Positions 12,595 through 25,600 of a stretch of DNA of 64,000 bases are shown one piece after another. Under the pieces are notes generated by a model. The model was not told the origin of the DNA and did not search any database. It saw only the letters and a list, made by a program, of their open reading frames with translations. This stretch comes from Populus alba. Taxonomy: Eukaryota > Streptophyta > Magnoliopsida > Malpighiales > Salicaceae. The stretch spans positions 21,466,572 to 21,530,571 of the forward strand of contig NC_133286.1 of the NCBI RefSeq assembly GCF_005239225.2. The letters are read 5' to 3'. Positions within the stretch are counted from its first letter, which is position 1. Each line of letters starts with the position of its first letter. A program made the position numbers and the translations under genes.

Positions 12595-13385
12595 ATGGCT
12601 ACTTTGATTTCTGGAAGAACCACATTGAATCCTAATGCACCTCTCTTTATCCCTAATGTGTATCGACAAGTGGAGGATTTCTCACCGGAATGGTGGGAAC
12701 TTGTGAAGACTTCGACTTGGTTCAGGGATTTTTGGTTGAGTCAACATCCAGAGGAGAGTTTTGATGGCAGTGCTGGTGCTGATGATGATGATCTTACAGA
12801 TTTGCTGCCGGAGGATTTGGATGTTGGTGTGGAGGAGGAGTTTCCTAATTTGGAAGCTCAGTTTGAGGAGATGGTCAAGTTGGCTGAAGCTGAAGAAAAA
12901 ACTGACTCTAGCGATGCCGATCTCAAAGTTGAAAGGAAGCCTCTCAATGGTATTGTGTTTGTTTAAGATCTTTTCTTGTCAGAGTTGGATTGAATTCTAA
13001 TAGCATTCAATGTTCGTAGGCACGAATCCAATTAGCTGAGAAATGTGATCAGAAGATTAAAACTCTTTCACTGAAGTCAATGGATCTTTGTTTTTGGTAG
13101 TTCAACTTTATCAACTTCTTAACTGCAATGGATCGATTAATATCTTAAGCTGTATATCATCATCATTCAGAGTACATATGCAATGGTATTCAGGAAGGAT
13201 AATCATTTTTTGTGTGAACAGGTCTTATAATGGATGTGAAAACTTTGCTCAAGGACATGAACATTCCAAAATCTCCCAAGGAAAGAAGTCCCAGATCTCC
13301 AAGAACCCTTGCAAAGTACCAAATGAAGCCACCACACTGCGTTGTTGCCAAGCGCACAGCGCTGTACATTCACCAGCCTCGCTGA
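12595..13385 (+). CDS. ERD15: ERD15-type PAM2 protein, 2 exons
   Basis: Exons 12,595-12,949 and 13,222-13,385 give 519 nt and a 172-residue acidic protein. The start [10 protein letters not shown] is followed by [10 protein letters not shown] (residues 11-20), the PAM2 motif that binds the MLLE domain of poly(A)-binding protein. Then come an [20 protein letters not shown] segment, an acidic stretch ([14 protein letters not shown]) and, in exon 2, the conserved tail [20 protein letters not shown]...ALYIHQPR. These are the hallmarks of EARLY RESPONSIVE TO DEHYDRATION 15, a small cytosolic regulator that dampens ABA responses in Arabidopsis. The intron breaks an AAT-G|GT junction cleanly. The first ATG in frame is used. 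An ABRE lies upstream and a leader intron is likely. Confidence 0.95.
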
Positions 13386-14380
13386 AGGAAATGCTGGATA
13401 GTTTCAAGGTTGCATTTGTTGCAACATCGCTAACATTAAGTAGAGTCAGTGGACTTGCTTTTAGCTGTCTTTGTGCATGCAAGGTTGTACCTTTTTTCGT
13501 GTCTTTCCTTGTGCAAGTTCATGTCTAGCTTTCAATGTAAAATTTGAATGGAACATGTTTAAAAAAGGAATAAAAGCAGAAGTGCCTTTTGTGAGTATTA
13601 ATGAGTGAGTGTTTTCGGGTTGCATGTCGATGTTTTTTTTATGAGTTTTTGGATGGGTTTGATGATTTTGGATGATTTTAATCATTTACTGTAAAAAATA
13701 ATAAAAAAAAATTTAAATATGTTTTCAATTAAAAAGTTGTTTTTTACTGTGATTTTGTTCAAAAAGGAGAGAATGCCTTGTTTAATTTGGGATCACTGAA
13801 TTGATTTTCACATGGACGGGAGAAACCTAGTAGTTAAATGAAAGGTAAGGCATCCTTATGGACTGATAAAAATATCTAAGTAAATGGATTTTCTCTAAGA
13901 ATGCTTGAGAGAGGAGAATAATTGAAGAAAATTTACCATAGTGCTGACCTGTACCCAATTTTGAGTGTACTGGCTGTTGAGGTTGCATGATTTTATTGAG
14001 ACACTTCCTGGTATGGTGTAGTGGATGATCTTTCTAGGATGCCTACAAAAAAAGTACAATCAGGTTGAGGTTACTTTTGCTGTCACATACTGACTGTTCT
14101 CTTATTGAGTTTCGAATGTTCGATTGGTTTTACTGCGCAAATGGAATTGGGTTATGGGATTGGCAACCAATCGCTAGTTTCATGTATTTGAAGGGATTGT
14201 TTTTAGTGGCACACTTACTGTTATCGAGTTTTATGCAGCTGGAGTTCATGTTCTTTCGTATGTGTTTTGGTTTAGCCTGGCTCTGCTGTTGGTGGGAAAC
14301 TGAATTCTTTAAGACTGTCTTCTTTGTCCATTATACTTTTCTTATTGGACAGTTTTTACCGTATAACTGATCAAAATCTT
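13386..14380. other. ERD15 3' region and spacer
   Basis: The first 200 bp or so probably form the ERD15 3' untranslated region, with A-rich sequence near 13,560. The rest has moderate base composition and open frames that look hydrophobic and random (for example 14,065-14,370). No gene is recognised. Confidence 0.35.
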
Positions 14381-14407
14381 TTTGCACATTCTCTTAAGCT
14401 TGTGCAG

Positions 14408-14663
14408 GAGTGGCGGGTCAGCAATACTATCCTTAAATTTTCTTGTGAGAATCACCATGATTTTACTAGCATCTAACTACAGGAATGTCATAATGGACAA
14501 GGTATTTTATATCCGTGAAAACTATGGGGTTTGTTCTGTAAATGGCCATGGCTATGAGAAACATCTACTGTTGTAGATGTGCGATGAATTCCAAAGGACG
14601 AAAGAGGATGTCCCCTTCTGGGACTCTGTTCCGCAGGATTTCCTTGCGTATCTACGAACTTAA
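14408..14663 (+). other. Two possible exons of an unrecognised gene
   Basis: A segment after TGTGCAG near 14,408 reads SGGSAILSLNFLVRITM and runs on to YRNVIMDK, ending at AAG|GTATTT near 14,502. After GTTGTAG| near 14,575 the next segment reads MCDEFQRTKEDVPFWDSVPQ and ends DFLAYLRT followed by TAA near 14,661. The phases join without a stop, and the second piece has charged, protein-like composition unlike its surroundings. I do not recognise the product and see no upstream exons. It may be the 3' end of a decayed gene, an alternative ERD15 tail, or chance. Confidence 0.25.
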
Positions 14664-15778
14664 TCACTAGAAACGTTTAGCGACTAGCTAGTAGAGGATG
14701 ATGCTGTCTGTCTTTTGATTGGCTGGTGACCTGCATTTCGATTGCTGGCTAATCAAATTGAGTAAGAAGCCAAATATGACGTTCGATAGCAGCTATTTCC
14801 ATGGACATAGGAGGAATTAGCTCCATTTTCTTGAGATACAGTTATGATAACTGGTCCTGGATCCGTTCTTTGTTAAAAGTAAAACTTCTCTCATTGCTTT
14901 GCGACAATGTGCATCTGTGTATCGGTGGCTGCGCAAGCACATGTACCTTTATCATGTCTGATTGTTCTGACCAGGCATTTTGTTAGTGGATTGCATGGTG
15001 GTTTAGTGTTTGTTTCGACTTATTATTCAATGTCTATCAATACTATAGGATTAAACTGTAAGGACCTTTTCCAAAGGGCTGATATCAGTTGCTTGCCATG
15101 GATTCTGGATTCTGTTAGTTTTTGGCTACAGTGCCTTTTTGAGACTCCTAACACTGGCTCACCCGGTTAAAATTCAAATTCTAGACCTCATCCGATCAAA
15201 TCTCAACCCTCAATTAATTATTTTTCTTTTGAATTTTTCTTTCTTATCAAAACAAAATTGTTTTGATTATTTTAAAAATATCTTTTTTAAGGTTTCCTCA
15301 ATGATTTGGTCTTGCCTTCCTATTAATCTGGATTGGGCGTCCAGAGGCCTTCTCTAACCCCCCCAAAACGCCATTTCAGGGCTTGGCTTTCTAAATGGCA
15401 TAAATATTGGTAATAAAATCCAGAAACCCAGTTTGGTGGTAACTACTGGTTGGCGAGTGTTAGTACGAGGTTATATATATATATAAAACTTCCTTGAAAA
15501 CTTGGCTGTGTGTATAGCTTTTATCAGGTTATCAAACTTTTCTGGTTTAACATGAAACATGACCCGAATTAATTAAACTTTAAATTTCAAGTTTTTTGGG
15601 TCAACATGTTCATGCTATGACTGATTAATTTTTGTATTAATTATTACCAATCTTGACGTTGGATCTTCCATATGGTTCCTTGATACCCAAGTAGTCCAAG
15701 GCTTGCATGCCTTGTTAAATATTTAACCAGCATACCAAACCCAACCAACTATACTTTTGCTACAGGAAGTAATATCAA

Positions 15779-15780
<2 letters not shown>
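14664..15780. other. Spacer, no gene seen
   Basis: Base composition is closer to transcribed DNA than the flanking AT-rich sequence, but no frame shows recognisable protein similarity. A short TA run lies at 15,474-15,486. Confidence 0.3.

Positions 15781-15781
<1 letters not shown>

Positions 15782-15829
<48 letters not shown>
15782..15829. repeat. (AT)n microsatellite
   Basis: An uninterrupted alternating AT run of about 48 bp, likely to vary in length between alleles. Confidence 0.95.
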
Positions 15830-15831
<2 letters not shown>

Positions 15832-18465
15832 TGCTTTCAGACAACGTTCTAGCAACACATGGAACATAAAGCTTGTTTAACTATGGCAATATATTCTATC
15901 AATATCACCGAATCAAAGCATATTAAAAGAAAAACCCTCTTTCTCCCTGGTTGAAACATGTGTCACTGTGTAACCATTGTCGTCGTTTTGACGGCTTATG
16001 CCACAGTTTTGCAGCTCTCGCATGCCTTGAAAGCAAACCCTTTTTTATGTGTTAAAATCATTTAATTTATGCATGCTAGCAGCTGGGAGGGAGGGGGTGT
16101 CTCCTCATTTTTCCCCTTGTAGCATGTATCCTAGTGAAACATGCACGCGTGCATGAAATGATGGTAACCATTTAATTTTGAAGAATTACTTAATTTGCTG
16201 TGAGTATATTTTTTTAATTATCATCATTTGAGTTATCTTAAAATTATTAAAAATTTATATAATTTTAAAATTTTAAATTTATAAAATTAATAAAGATACA
16301 CTAAGTTAATCTTCCTATTAATAATAATAATAATAATAAAGTTTCACTTAGTTTCATTTTCATGTTATACTGTTTTTTTTTTTTAAAATTTATCTAAAAC
16401 GATTGGTTTTTGCGACTTTTAAGAAATCCAAAATCTCAGACAACTCGCCATGATTTTCCGAGCAACTTCTTATTGATGGGACACAGACATATTCATCCAT
16501 GGGAGAGAAGTTTACGAGTAAAATAATGTTGAAAGAGACATGTGGACTTGTTATTCCATTTCCAAGATAATGCGCTAATGACCGACCACTTTTAGCTTGG
16601 AAGTAACCAAAAGATTAGATGCAATAAACAAGCTTAATTAGTGATTTATTAATCAAAAAATTAGTTATAGAGGCTGGTGGTTTCCCTGTGATTAATTTAA
16701 TTTAAATGATTAATTAGGTGGGCTTTTAGCATCCCTCTCTCGATGATGATTAATTCTTTGTATCAAGAAACTGCTATGTGATTGGTGTGAATCGTGTGAT
16801 GTAACGACGATTAGAGCTCCTAAATCTTTAAACTTATGCACCACACCAAGAATGTTGCTGGGAGGTCCCGGTATAATTGTTAAACATGGTTTACAGGATT
16901 TAACATAGTTTAATCCTGTAAATTCGATGACTTAAAGTATGGTTGAAGATGATTTTTAAGTTGAAGCGGGAAAGATATTAACTTAATAAAAGTCGGTCAA
17001 TAAAATAAAATGAACACGTAATTATTCAATCAAACATGATTAGATTAATATTAAAAATATTTTTTTAAACAAAAACACATCATTTTAATTTCTGAATTAA
17101 ATTAATGGCTTGTAAATTGATTCAAAGATCCAATAATCTAGATTTTTTCGGTGTCAGTCCTATAAAAATTATGGTTTTAGGAGTTATCTAGGGCAAAAGA
17201 GATTATAAAAATAAAAGAATAACATTCTTTTTTTCTTATTAGAAGAATATGAGGCAGCTATTTTGCACAAACAAAGATAGTGTGTCAGGTTACGAGGAAG
17301 ATTGTCGGGATTACTATGTTTCTGGCGGAAGCAGCAAGGTGGTATGGCCCTGCGGCTTCAGTCTTTGGTTTAATCTGTTTTTTTATTATAAATTATTTAT
17401 TTTAAATTAATTTTTTATATAATTGTTTTAAATTATTTTAATAAGTCCGATGTTAAAAATAAAAATTTTAAAAAAAAAAAAAAACATTTACTATTTACAA
17501 ATAAATACAGCCACTTAAATTTTGACTTTATACTTCCAATTAAAGTTTCCTTTTTACCCTTAGATCTGGGCAAATAGCTTCTCAATCCAGCTATATTTTC
17601 CTTCTTTTATTTTCTTTTTCCTTTCTAATCATAAAAATTTGAGGAGCATTGAATAATTTGGTTTTTCTCTCTTTTTTACCAATACCACTCCAGCTAATTT
17701 ATTGTGCCATGACTCATGAATAATGAATCCGCCATGGAAGGCAAGAACCTCTCTGGTTGACCATCAATAAAGAATAGTCTCAAAACTTAACCAGGAAGTT
17801 CACAAGTACAATCAGAAATTTCCCAGAAAAAAAACAGAGGTTTACCAACTTGCTTGTAAGAAAAGGATCGAAGCCGTTGAAAAAGTAAAATCATTTATTA
17901 TAGATTTGTTTAGAATGATTTTAATCTAGTTCATGGTGTATTAAAAACAGAAGATGTTCTATTGGATCCCAGTTCGATAATGGTCAAGGCGACATGCTTT
18001 CCTGTATTATTAGCACCGGCCTTTGTATGAATTCAACTTTCTTCAACAAATTTCATTGGAGTCCTTGTATCTATAGTCAAGATATTCTTTTCTTTTTATT
18101 TATTTATTGTCAGATTGCAAAGAAGAGTTGAACACAAGGGTTTGTCTCTCGTGAATATAGAGATCCCACAACATTGCCATGATTGCTAAAAAAAACCCTA
18201 ACAGCTCAATCCACCATTAAATAAAGAGAAAAAAAAAAAAAAAAAACAGAGGTCCCTTGGGCCTTAACTTACTTTTCATGATCAAACCATCATTTTCAAA
18301 GTAGCCGTTGCACCTCCTTCTTATACCATTTAAAAACCCTTTCTCACCAAATACTATTGCTTTCCATCGAGAAATCCGTGCCCCCTCTACGCTCCTCTCT
18401 CTCTCAAGACAAAGAAACACCCTTTTTCAGACCAACAAACAAGATTCAAGACTGGTTTGTCATTT
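15830..18465. other. Long AT-rich spacer before the WD40 gene
   Basis: No gene recognised. It contains a short AAT run near 16,320-16,340 and, at 17,380-17,510, a degraded copy of the AT-rich repeat seen at 8641 (AATAAGTCCGATGTTAAAAA segment). The last 150 bp are probably the 5' untranslated region of the following gene, with CTCTC-rich sequence around 18,380-18,405. Confidence 0.4.
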
Positions 18466-19722
18466 ATGGTCAGTGCTCCAATGGATCTTTTTGTGTCAGA
18501 AATCACCACTCCTTCAACCCCATTACTGTTTACAGCAGCTACAAGTACTATTGGCATGAGTACTAGCAGCAGCAGTATTTGCAGCAGTGAAGATAGCCCA
18601 GCAACATCTTTTCGCTTTGAGCTACAAGATGTGGAATGTCGTAGTTATCCAAGCAAATCTTTATCTAGGGCTTACTCATATAGGCCCCTGGCTGTTTTAT
18701 CAGGTCATATTGGGTCAGTTTCTTGCTTGGCTTTATGTGGGGAGTTTATTTTGAGTGCTTCTCAAGGCAAGGATATTATAGTTTGGCAACAGCCTGATTT
18801 GAGGTTGTTTACAAAGTTTGGTCAAGGTGATGGTTCTGTGAAGGCATTAGTGACAGTTGGTAGTAAGGTTTTTACTGCCCATCAAGATAGTAGAATTAGG
18901 GTGTGGAAGGTGTCAAGAAGGTCTGAAAATGTGTTTAGGCTTGTTGATACACTGCCAACTACAAAGGATTATTTAGGGAAGTTTATGAAGCAAAGTAATT
19001 ATGTGCAAACCAGGAGGCATCATAAGAAGTTATGGATTGAGCATGCCGATAGTATTTCTTGTCTAACTGTTTATAATGGGTTGATTTATTCTGGTTCTTG
19101 GGATAAGACTCTTAAGGTTTGGAGGATATCAGATTTGAAGTGTTTGGAGTCAATTAAGGCTCATGATGATGCTATAAATGGATTGGTGGCCTGTAAAGGG
19201 ATAGTTTATTCAGCATCTGCAGATGGGAAAATTAAGGCTTGGGGGAAAGAGGGAAAGAGTTCACATTCTTTGAAGGGGATTTTGGAGGGTCATAAAGATG
19301 TTTCACTTAATTCAGTGATTGTTTCAGATGATGGAAAGTGGGTCTATGGAGGAGCATCAGACGGGTTTGTGATGGGGTGGGAAGGGAGCTATGATTTTTT
19401 GAGTTGGAAATTGGTGTCTGAGACAAAAGCACATCAAATGGCTGTTTTGTGCATGTGTTTAATGGGGGAGTTTTTGTTTTGTGGATCTGCTGATAAGAGT
19501 ATTAGTATATGGAAGAGAGAGGCTTTTGGCAAGCTTTCTAAAGTTGGGGTCATAAATGGCCATGAAGGGCCTGTCAAGTGTCTACAAGCATCACCTAATA
19601 ATGTTGGTAGCGGGTTCTTGCTTTACAGTGGTAGCCTTGACAAAAGCTTAAGGGTCTGGTGGGTTCCCAAGCAATCTCCGGCACAGAATACAGAGGAAAA
19701 ATCCATCAGCTTGTGTTCGTAG
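18466..19722 (+). CDS. WD40-repeat protein, JINGUBANG type, intronless
   Basis: An intronless gene of 418 residues from the ATG at 18,466 (MVSAPMDLF); the next ATG at 18,481 is an alternative start. A serine-rich N-terminus of about 70 residues precedes about seven WD40 repeats forming a beta-propeller. Repeat ends are visible as IIVWQQ, IRVWKV, LKVWRI, IKAWGK, FVMGWEG, ISIWKR and LRVWWV, with GH or AH starts such as LSGHIGSVSCLALCG, IKAHDDAINGL and INGHEGPVKCL. The insert between repeats 2 and 3 (TTKDYLGKFMKQSNYVQTRR) is typical of the plant JINGUBANG family. Arabidopsis JGB restrains pollen germination and links to jasmonate signalling; the exact role of this paralogue is unknown. Biochemically it should be a scaffold rather than an enzyme. 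Confidence 0.9.
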   Translation: MVSAPMDLFVSEITTPSTPLLFTAATSTIGMSTSSSSICSSEDSPATSFRFELQDVECRSYPSKSLSRAYSYRPLAVLSGHIGSVSCLALCGEFILSASQGKDIIVWQQPDLRLFTKFGQGDGSVKALVTVGSKVFTAHQDSRIRVWKVSRRSENVFRLVDTLPTTKDYLGKFMKQSNYVQTRRHHKKLWIEHADSISCLTVYNGLIYSGSWDKTLKVWRISDLKCLESIKAHDDAINGLVACKGIVYSASADGKIKAWGKEGKSSHSLKGILEGHKDVSLNSVIVSDDGKWVYGGASDGFVMGWEGSYDFLSWKLVSETKAHQMAVLCMCLMGEFLFCGSADKSISIWKREAFGKLSKVGVINGHEGPVKCLQASPNNVGSGFLLYSGSLDKSLRVWWVPKQSPAQNTEEKSISLCS

Positions 19723-22631
19723 GATTTTCAAGGTCAAGTCTTGAAGCACTGATTCCCAGTATTTTTTTCATGTGTTTGCAGTGCTTCTAAATTGTTCTTA
19801 TAGTTGTTGATTGATATTCAAGTGTGAGAAGCTTAGGGAAAATTGAAACCTTAGAGGATCAGTTAAAAGATATTTTTTCCTTTTTTTTCCAGATTTTAAT
19901 TTCTTGTTATGTTGTTCTTAGGGCTTAAAAAGTCTATGGGATATGTTAAGAGTGGTCTGAATTATTATTTTTTTATCTACTTTTTTCCTTTGAATGGGGT
20001 CTTATACAGGTTTTACATTCTATCAATTGTAATTAGTTTGTTGAAGGAATCAATCAATGAAATAATAAATATTTATTTTGTCTTTTACATAATTGATTTG
20101 CATGATTTCATAGGTTTAGTATAGTTAAAAATTCCGACTTGGAATCTGTGTTTTGCTAAGGACAAATACCACAGAACATGGTTTTGTTACACATAAACCT
20201 GACATTGCTACCCAATCAACACAGGAAAATAACACTAAAATATGTTCTCAAGTTCATTAGAACCTTTATCAACTAAGAGTTTGGTTTAGATAAGCCAATG
20301 ATTCATTCATTGCCTTAATGGCGTAGTTTCCTTGGTATTTTGTATTTACTTTATCCTGTTTTCTTTTCATCCTTGATATAGATTGATGGGAATGATCAAT
20401 TTTCCTGATCTGTATCAACATTTCCTTCTGAAAGCCGAGAACATGGCGTTTAGTTATTATCTCAGGATAAAAGATACTGAGACAATGAGAACGGAGAAGA
20501 CTAGTGTACTTTATGTTTTGATCTAAATCAAACAATCTATTCCTTGACACTAACCAAACGTAACAGGAGCTGAAAAGAAAACTAATCTTCATTGTTTAGG
20601 CATCGCCTGCTGTTGTTACTAATTTAAACGGTTCAGTTGCCTCTTGTCATTGTGGTTTTCTTGATCTTCTGCAGCCTGCATTGTAAGGCTTTTTTGTGTG
20701 GCAAAGCTGGCAAACTACACTAACAAATTCTCTAAAGCACTTTACAGATTAACAATGATAATCTTGCAACACTAGTGTATCATGCTTTTGTCTAACAGGC
20801 TGGCTGTCCATACTCTCCCTTTTCCCATTTTTTATTCTCCACTGAAAGAAACGGAGCCTAACAAGAGGATTCAAAAATATTGCACAGATAGAAACAAGGT
20901 TGGACAGCTGAAATTTTCAAGAGTGATGCTAGCACAATGACTTGGCATGGTTCTATCCATAAGACTGATCCGTCATCTTCTTGCTTGGCATTTTCTTGTA
21001 ACGCTAAGACATCAGATGATACAAATTAGATTTGAGTCATTTGATTTTTTGAGTAGCTAGGGAAGTTTTTCATCTGTCAGCAATTAAGATTCCACAGTGG
21101 AATCTACTCATTGGAAATGGGAAGAAATTTCCATTTTGTTTTCTTCAACTTTGTTTTGCTAGGAGATGCAAGTCAGAAAAAAACTGAAACCAGTCCCTTT
21201 CTCTTCTCTTTTATCCCCTGGCTTTTGTTTTCTGTCTCGGGATAAAGAAAGGGAGATACTTGGAACAAAAGTTACATGTCCCTTGTGCCTTTTTTATTTT
21301 TAGAATGACAAAAACTCACTTCAAAACCTTTTCTTAGACAAATTTACTTTTATATCTCTGTCTTTGTCATTTCAAGTTTCAACTAAACATGTTTCTATTC
21401 TTTTATATGTATCTCTTTTGTTTTAAGACACTAACCAAGCATAACCCATAGTTTTCACTGTAGAATTATATCAAAGAACCTATATTTCACAAGAACCTGC
21501 TCCAACAAGTCTCAAGCAATAAAATAGGTTTTGTTGGTCAATTGTCGGTCAGGATGTTAACCCTTCTTAAAGCAAACCGTTCAGCTTGTTTAACCCGCAA
21601 TCAGTTTATCAATGTTCTGTACACAACAACCAGTCTAGCTTTAGCTACACTGCTTTATCTCTTGCATTGTAGCTCATACTGAGACAATTGCTACCGTAAT
21701 GGACCACAAAGGGAGAAAAAAAACCTATAAAAGAGAAGGGAATATTTAAAACAAATCTATTGATTCGTGTGAAAGGAAGGAAGATACAAACTAAAGCAAC
21801 GACTTAAATAGGTCCTGCTTACCAGAACAGTCTTAGAAATATTTCACTTTTCTTCAAATATGATGTCTCCATCCCCATTTTTCTGTTCTTTTAGTATAAA
21901 TACTATAGAAACCTATTAAACTGGACCACTCTATGCTTTTATGCATGTTGAAAAACATTTCATTCTGAGTTTTATAATAGAAGAAATCAAGCAGCCATTC
22001 AAGAAACGAGCAAAACTTTGAAGGAAGGCGGCCAACTCGGATACCATCTTTGTGTATTATATCTCTATTCCGATCTCCAGGGACCATTCGAAAAGTTCAA
22101 TCAGCCAGCGCAAGCACTTTTTGAAAAGAAACAATTTTTTTTTCAATTTATAATTTGGTTGAGTAAGGCTCGTGATAGGTTGCCAAACTTGAATGTAATA
22201 GAATTTATCGTTAGTATTATCTCGTGTAAAATGCTTGTTTGTAGGGAAAACGGAAATGGAACAGAATCACAACCTAGCATTTTTCTCAGCCGACAGTCAT
22301 CAAGCAAACTAATTGAACATCACCTTTCAAGCCTAGCATTTTAGAGGCATTCATAATATGAATCATTCTCTAAATTAAATAGCAAGGAGTTCCATATGAT
22401 TTTGTGATTTCCATATGAGATTACATCAGTTGCATTCACAATATAAAGCTGAAAAAGTAGAAAAATCACTACAACAGCTATTATTTCCATTCGCCTTGGG
22501 TATTAGCATTTTCTGACCTCCATCGAAGTGTCTGATGATACGTAAGCAGTAACTGGCCCATTAAATACCGGAATGCAGAAGGTTTCTTGTTTTTACATAG
22601 TGAATTAATGACAAAAATCCTCCACCGCCTT
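19723..22631. other. Spacer between the WD40 gene and UBP24
   Basis: The convergent 3' regions of the two genes occupy its ends. In between I see no coding similarity, RNA gene or clear repeat. Open frames at 20,269-20,592 and 22,018-22,344 show no family resemblance and were not called. Confidence 0.4.
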
Positions 22632-25600
22632 CTAAACTTGTCTGTAAAAGAGAACGTAAGCCTGGTCATGCAAAACCTTACTCGTTGCGATGGCAGTGAC
22701 TGATGCATCATCAAAACGTAGCCACTGGCCATTAGCATGGCGCACATCAGCTGTATAATGACCTTTTGAAGGCTCCCTCCCGTGATGAGTTACTGTGGCA
22801 ACTAGTTCATACTTTCGGCTCTGTAAATACAAACAGAAGGAATCCAGTAAGAAATGACCCAGAACATTGTTCTGACCTCAATTTGATTTGACAATAGAAT
22901 AGCTGATTTCAGAAACTGCATGCTAGTAAACAAAGATGACTGGCATTTAAAAAAGAACGCTTTAAGCTTTAGTTAATGACCTATCACCAATGTACAATGA
23001 ATACATGGAAGACACTTACAACCATATAAATGTTGCATGGTGAAAGTGGAAACTGAATAAAAAGTGGTAAACCATTTGTGAGAGGATCGTGTATCCATTA
23101 TAGGTGTGCAGATTAAACATGAATATTATAAATTGGTATTTTGTGGCGATGTACAATACTCATGGTCACTCTTCAGTTCCCTATTAAAAGGGTTGTAATT
23201 TGTTGAAAGTGCAACTAGATTTCTTCACCAAAGATTATGTAATATGAGAGGAAGAAAAAGATACGAGGTAGTTACCTCTGTCGATGGGGAAACAAGTAAT
23301 TCCCGACTCAGAATGAATTCAAGAGGAAAGTGCACAGGCTTGAGCAACTTGGCACTCCCTTGGCTTCCATAACTAAAACGCATCAAGTGCAATATCATTA
23401 TCTTTGAAAGTGTCTGTATTTTGACAGATTTTTTTGCAGTCACCACACCACCCTGTGAGATATGGCAAAGGGTCAGTACTTGATTATCGCAAAAAATGTG
23501 CTAACCATATAAATGTAACCTCTATCATAATTTTCTGGTCACATTATCATCCTTATCAGAAGGACAAGTAGTTGGGAATTCTTCTTCAGCCAATGAGAGC
23601 AAAAATGTAAACGCACTCAGAAAGAGCCTTAACAAATCCTAATGATTCTACAAAGTTATGAATTACATGCCATCCATCCAAAGACTCCCAGTATGATATT
23701 GCTTAACAAGGTCACACCCTAGAATATCTTCATGGATGTACAGTAATCTACCCAACCATGATGCAGGCTTAAATTGTTTTCATTCGTTAAGGAAGCAGGG
23801 AATACCTTCCCAATTGCAGAAGTCCGGTACCCTTCAAGATTTTCAGGTGCAGAGAACAGATGGAGTGCATCCTCGATAGTGCGAACAATTTCAAGGTGAA
23901 TATCAAGGTGGAGCAACAAAAATGGTTGAACTGTTGCAGAAGCTTTGTTTCCTGCACCACACAAAGGAAACATTAAGTACATGACACCAGGATGACGCCA
24001 TACGGACTACACAAAAATCCATTCCACCAATTTTTTTTCCTACCAAAAAGAAATAAAAAGGATAATAGAAATCAGTGATGGTCCGAAAGCATTTTGATGT
24101 TATGTTGTATTAATTTTCTTACCCGCAATTTGATAGCTTAAATAGCACTTCCTTACTGATCTAATATGGTATCCAGCAGGAATGGAGATAAGAAATGTCA
24201 TGCAACAAGCTGGCATGGTCAGCCAGATGATTTAGGGGAGAGAACGGGAGGGAGAAGCGAGGGAGGGAATCAAGTGATTGCCTTACATTAAAGTGGTTCC
24301 ATTTGAATCAGATCATGTAACCACAGTTCTATTGGTTTCCTTGCCCTGTGCAGCTGTGCATGCCATTATAAGCAGTCGCTAGTTATAATTCAATTTTCAT
24401 AGTTGACTAGCATGCCCTTTTGGACAAGTTTGCAAGTTATTCCATCAGAGTAGTGGGGACAAAAAAAAAACAGATAATTAATAATAAAACTGTAAAAAAG
24501 AAATAATTTATTAGGATCATACAGGGAACAGGAGAAGTACTTCAGAATGATAAATGAGGAAACAAAGCAATTCTAACACCCAGGTGATTCTCATCCTTTA
24601 GATTGCCCAAAAAGCTAATTAGTTCTGAAGGAGAAAACACTAAATATATGTAGATTCTTCAAAGGAAAAAATGAAAAGAAAATGAACCGAAAGATAGCAT
24701 AAACTGATACCTCTTGCCTTAACCACACTTCTCAACTGTCCTCCAAAAATATCACTTAACTCAGAAGGAATGAAGCTTTGTGTTCTAGTCACTGCAGATT
24801 TGTTTTTTGGCCCAACTGTCTCCCATTCATCTTCTTCTGTAGAAGAAACTACAGAGGTTTTAAAACCATTTGTACCAGAGGATTGTCCTTCAAGCTTAAG
24901 TAATTCATCATGCATTTGATGCATGATGAAACTCAGAAACTCCTGAGCATCTTCCTGCCTGAACACATATCATAGAAAGAAATATCAGCAGGCCTGACCT
25001 TGCTAGATGCTAAGCATGATAAATTGTTGTGGCATCTATTTTCAGCTTCTATTTCATCTTGATAGTGTACCTGTACTTTATTTCATTTGTTGTCTTTCCA
25101 GGGTCCAGAATCACCTTTCCATAATTAAACTGTCTTAAGGAATTCTACAAAATGAAATTCTTGTTTCTGTTCACTCCCAATACACTGAATCATGTTTGTT
25201 TAGATTTCCAAGTGTAAAATCAATAGCAAAGGAGGTTATGGAAGCAGGGAAAGAATATAGGAGGTATTGAACTGAAGAAAGTCCTACTTAGAGGATAAAA
25301 GGCACACAAGCAACATTACATAAAATGCATGCAGTTCCTTCAAACTCGATCCCTATCTTTGTACTATGATTTCCTGGGAAAATTGAAAATAAAAAAGGCC
25401 ATTCAAAACCATCATATCCTAAAGGTGTAATTTACTATCATTCTAATTTTCCACGATTGAAAAGTTATAAGAGCAGTGAATGCACAAACCTTGGCCGTCC
25501 TGATATGCTATTTGGCACATCTGGGGTGAAATTTTTAAGAACAGCTTCAAACATGGCAGGACGAAAAGGCCGACCAGTCTCAACAGCATCTTTTTTCAAG

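Noticed and set aside
13249..13528. Open frames overlapping ERD15 exon 2 on both strands
   Set aside because: They are shadows; the ERD15 exon 2 frame with its conserved tail explains this DNA.
14065..14370. 101-codon hydrophobic open frame on the plus strand
   Set aside because: Composition is Phe/Leu/Trp-rich as expected from T-rich DNA. No recognisable domain and no splice context.
14680..14760. Possible C/D-box snoRNA (GATGATG near 14,696)
   Set aside because: A box-C-like sequence is present, but no matching CTGA box D with a terminal stem could be found.
18457..18465. Start of the WD40 protein at 18,457
   Set aside because: The codon is TTG; the first ATG in frame is at 18,466.
22018..22344. 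108-codon plus-strand frame
   Set aside because: No similarity or motif recognised, and it sits in the spacer downstream of UBP24.
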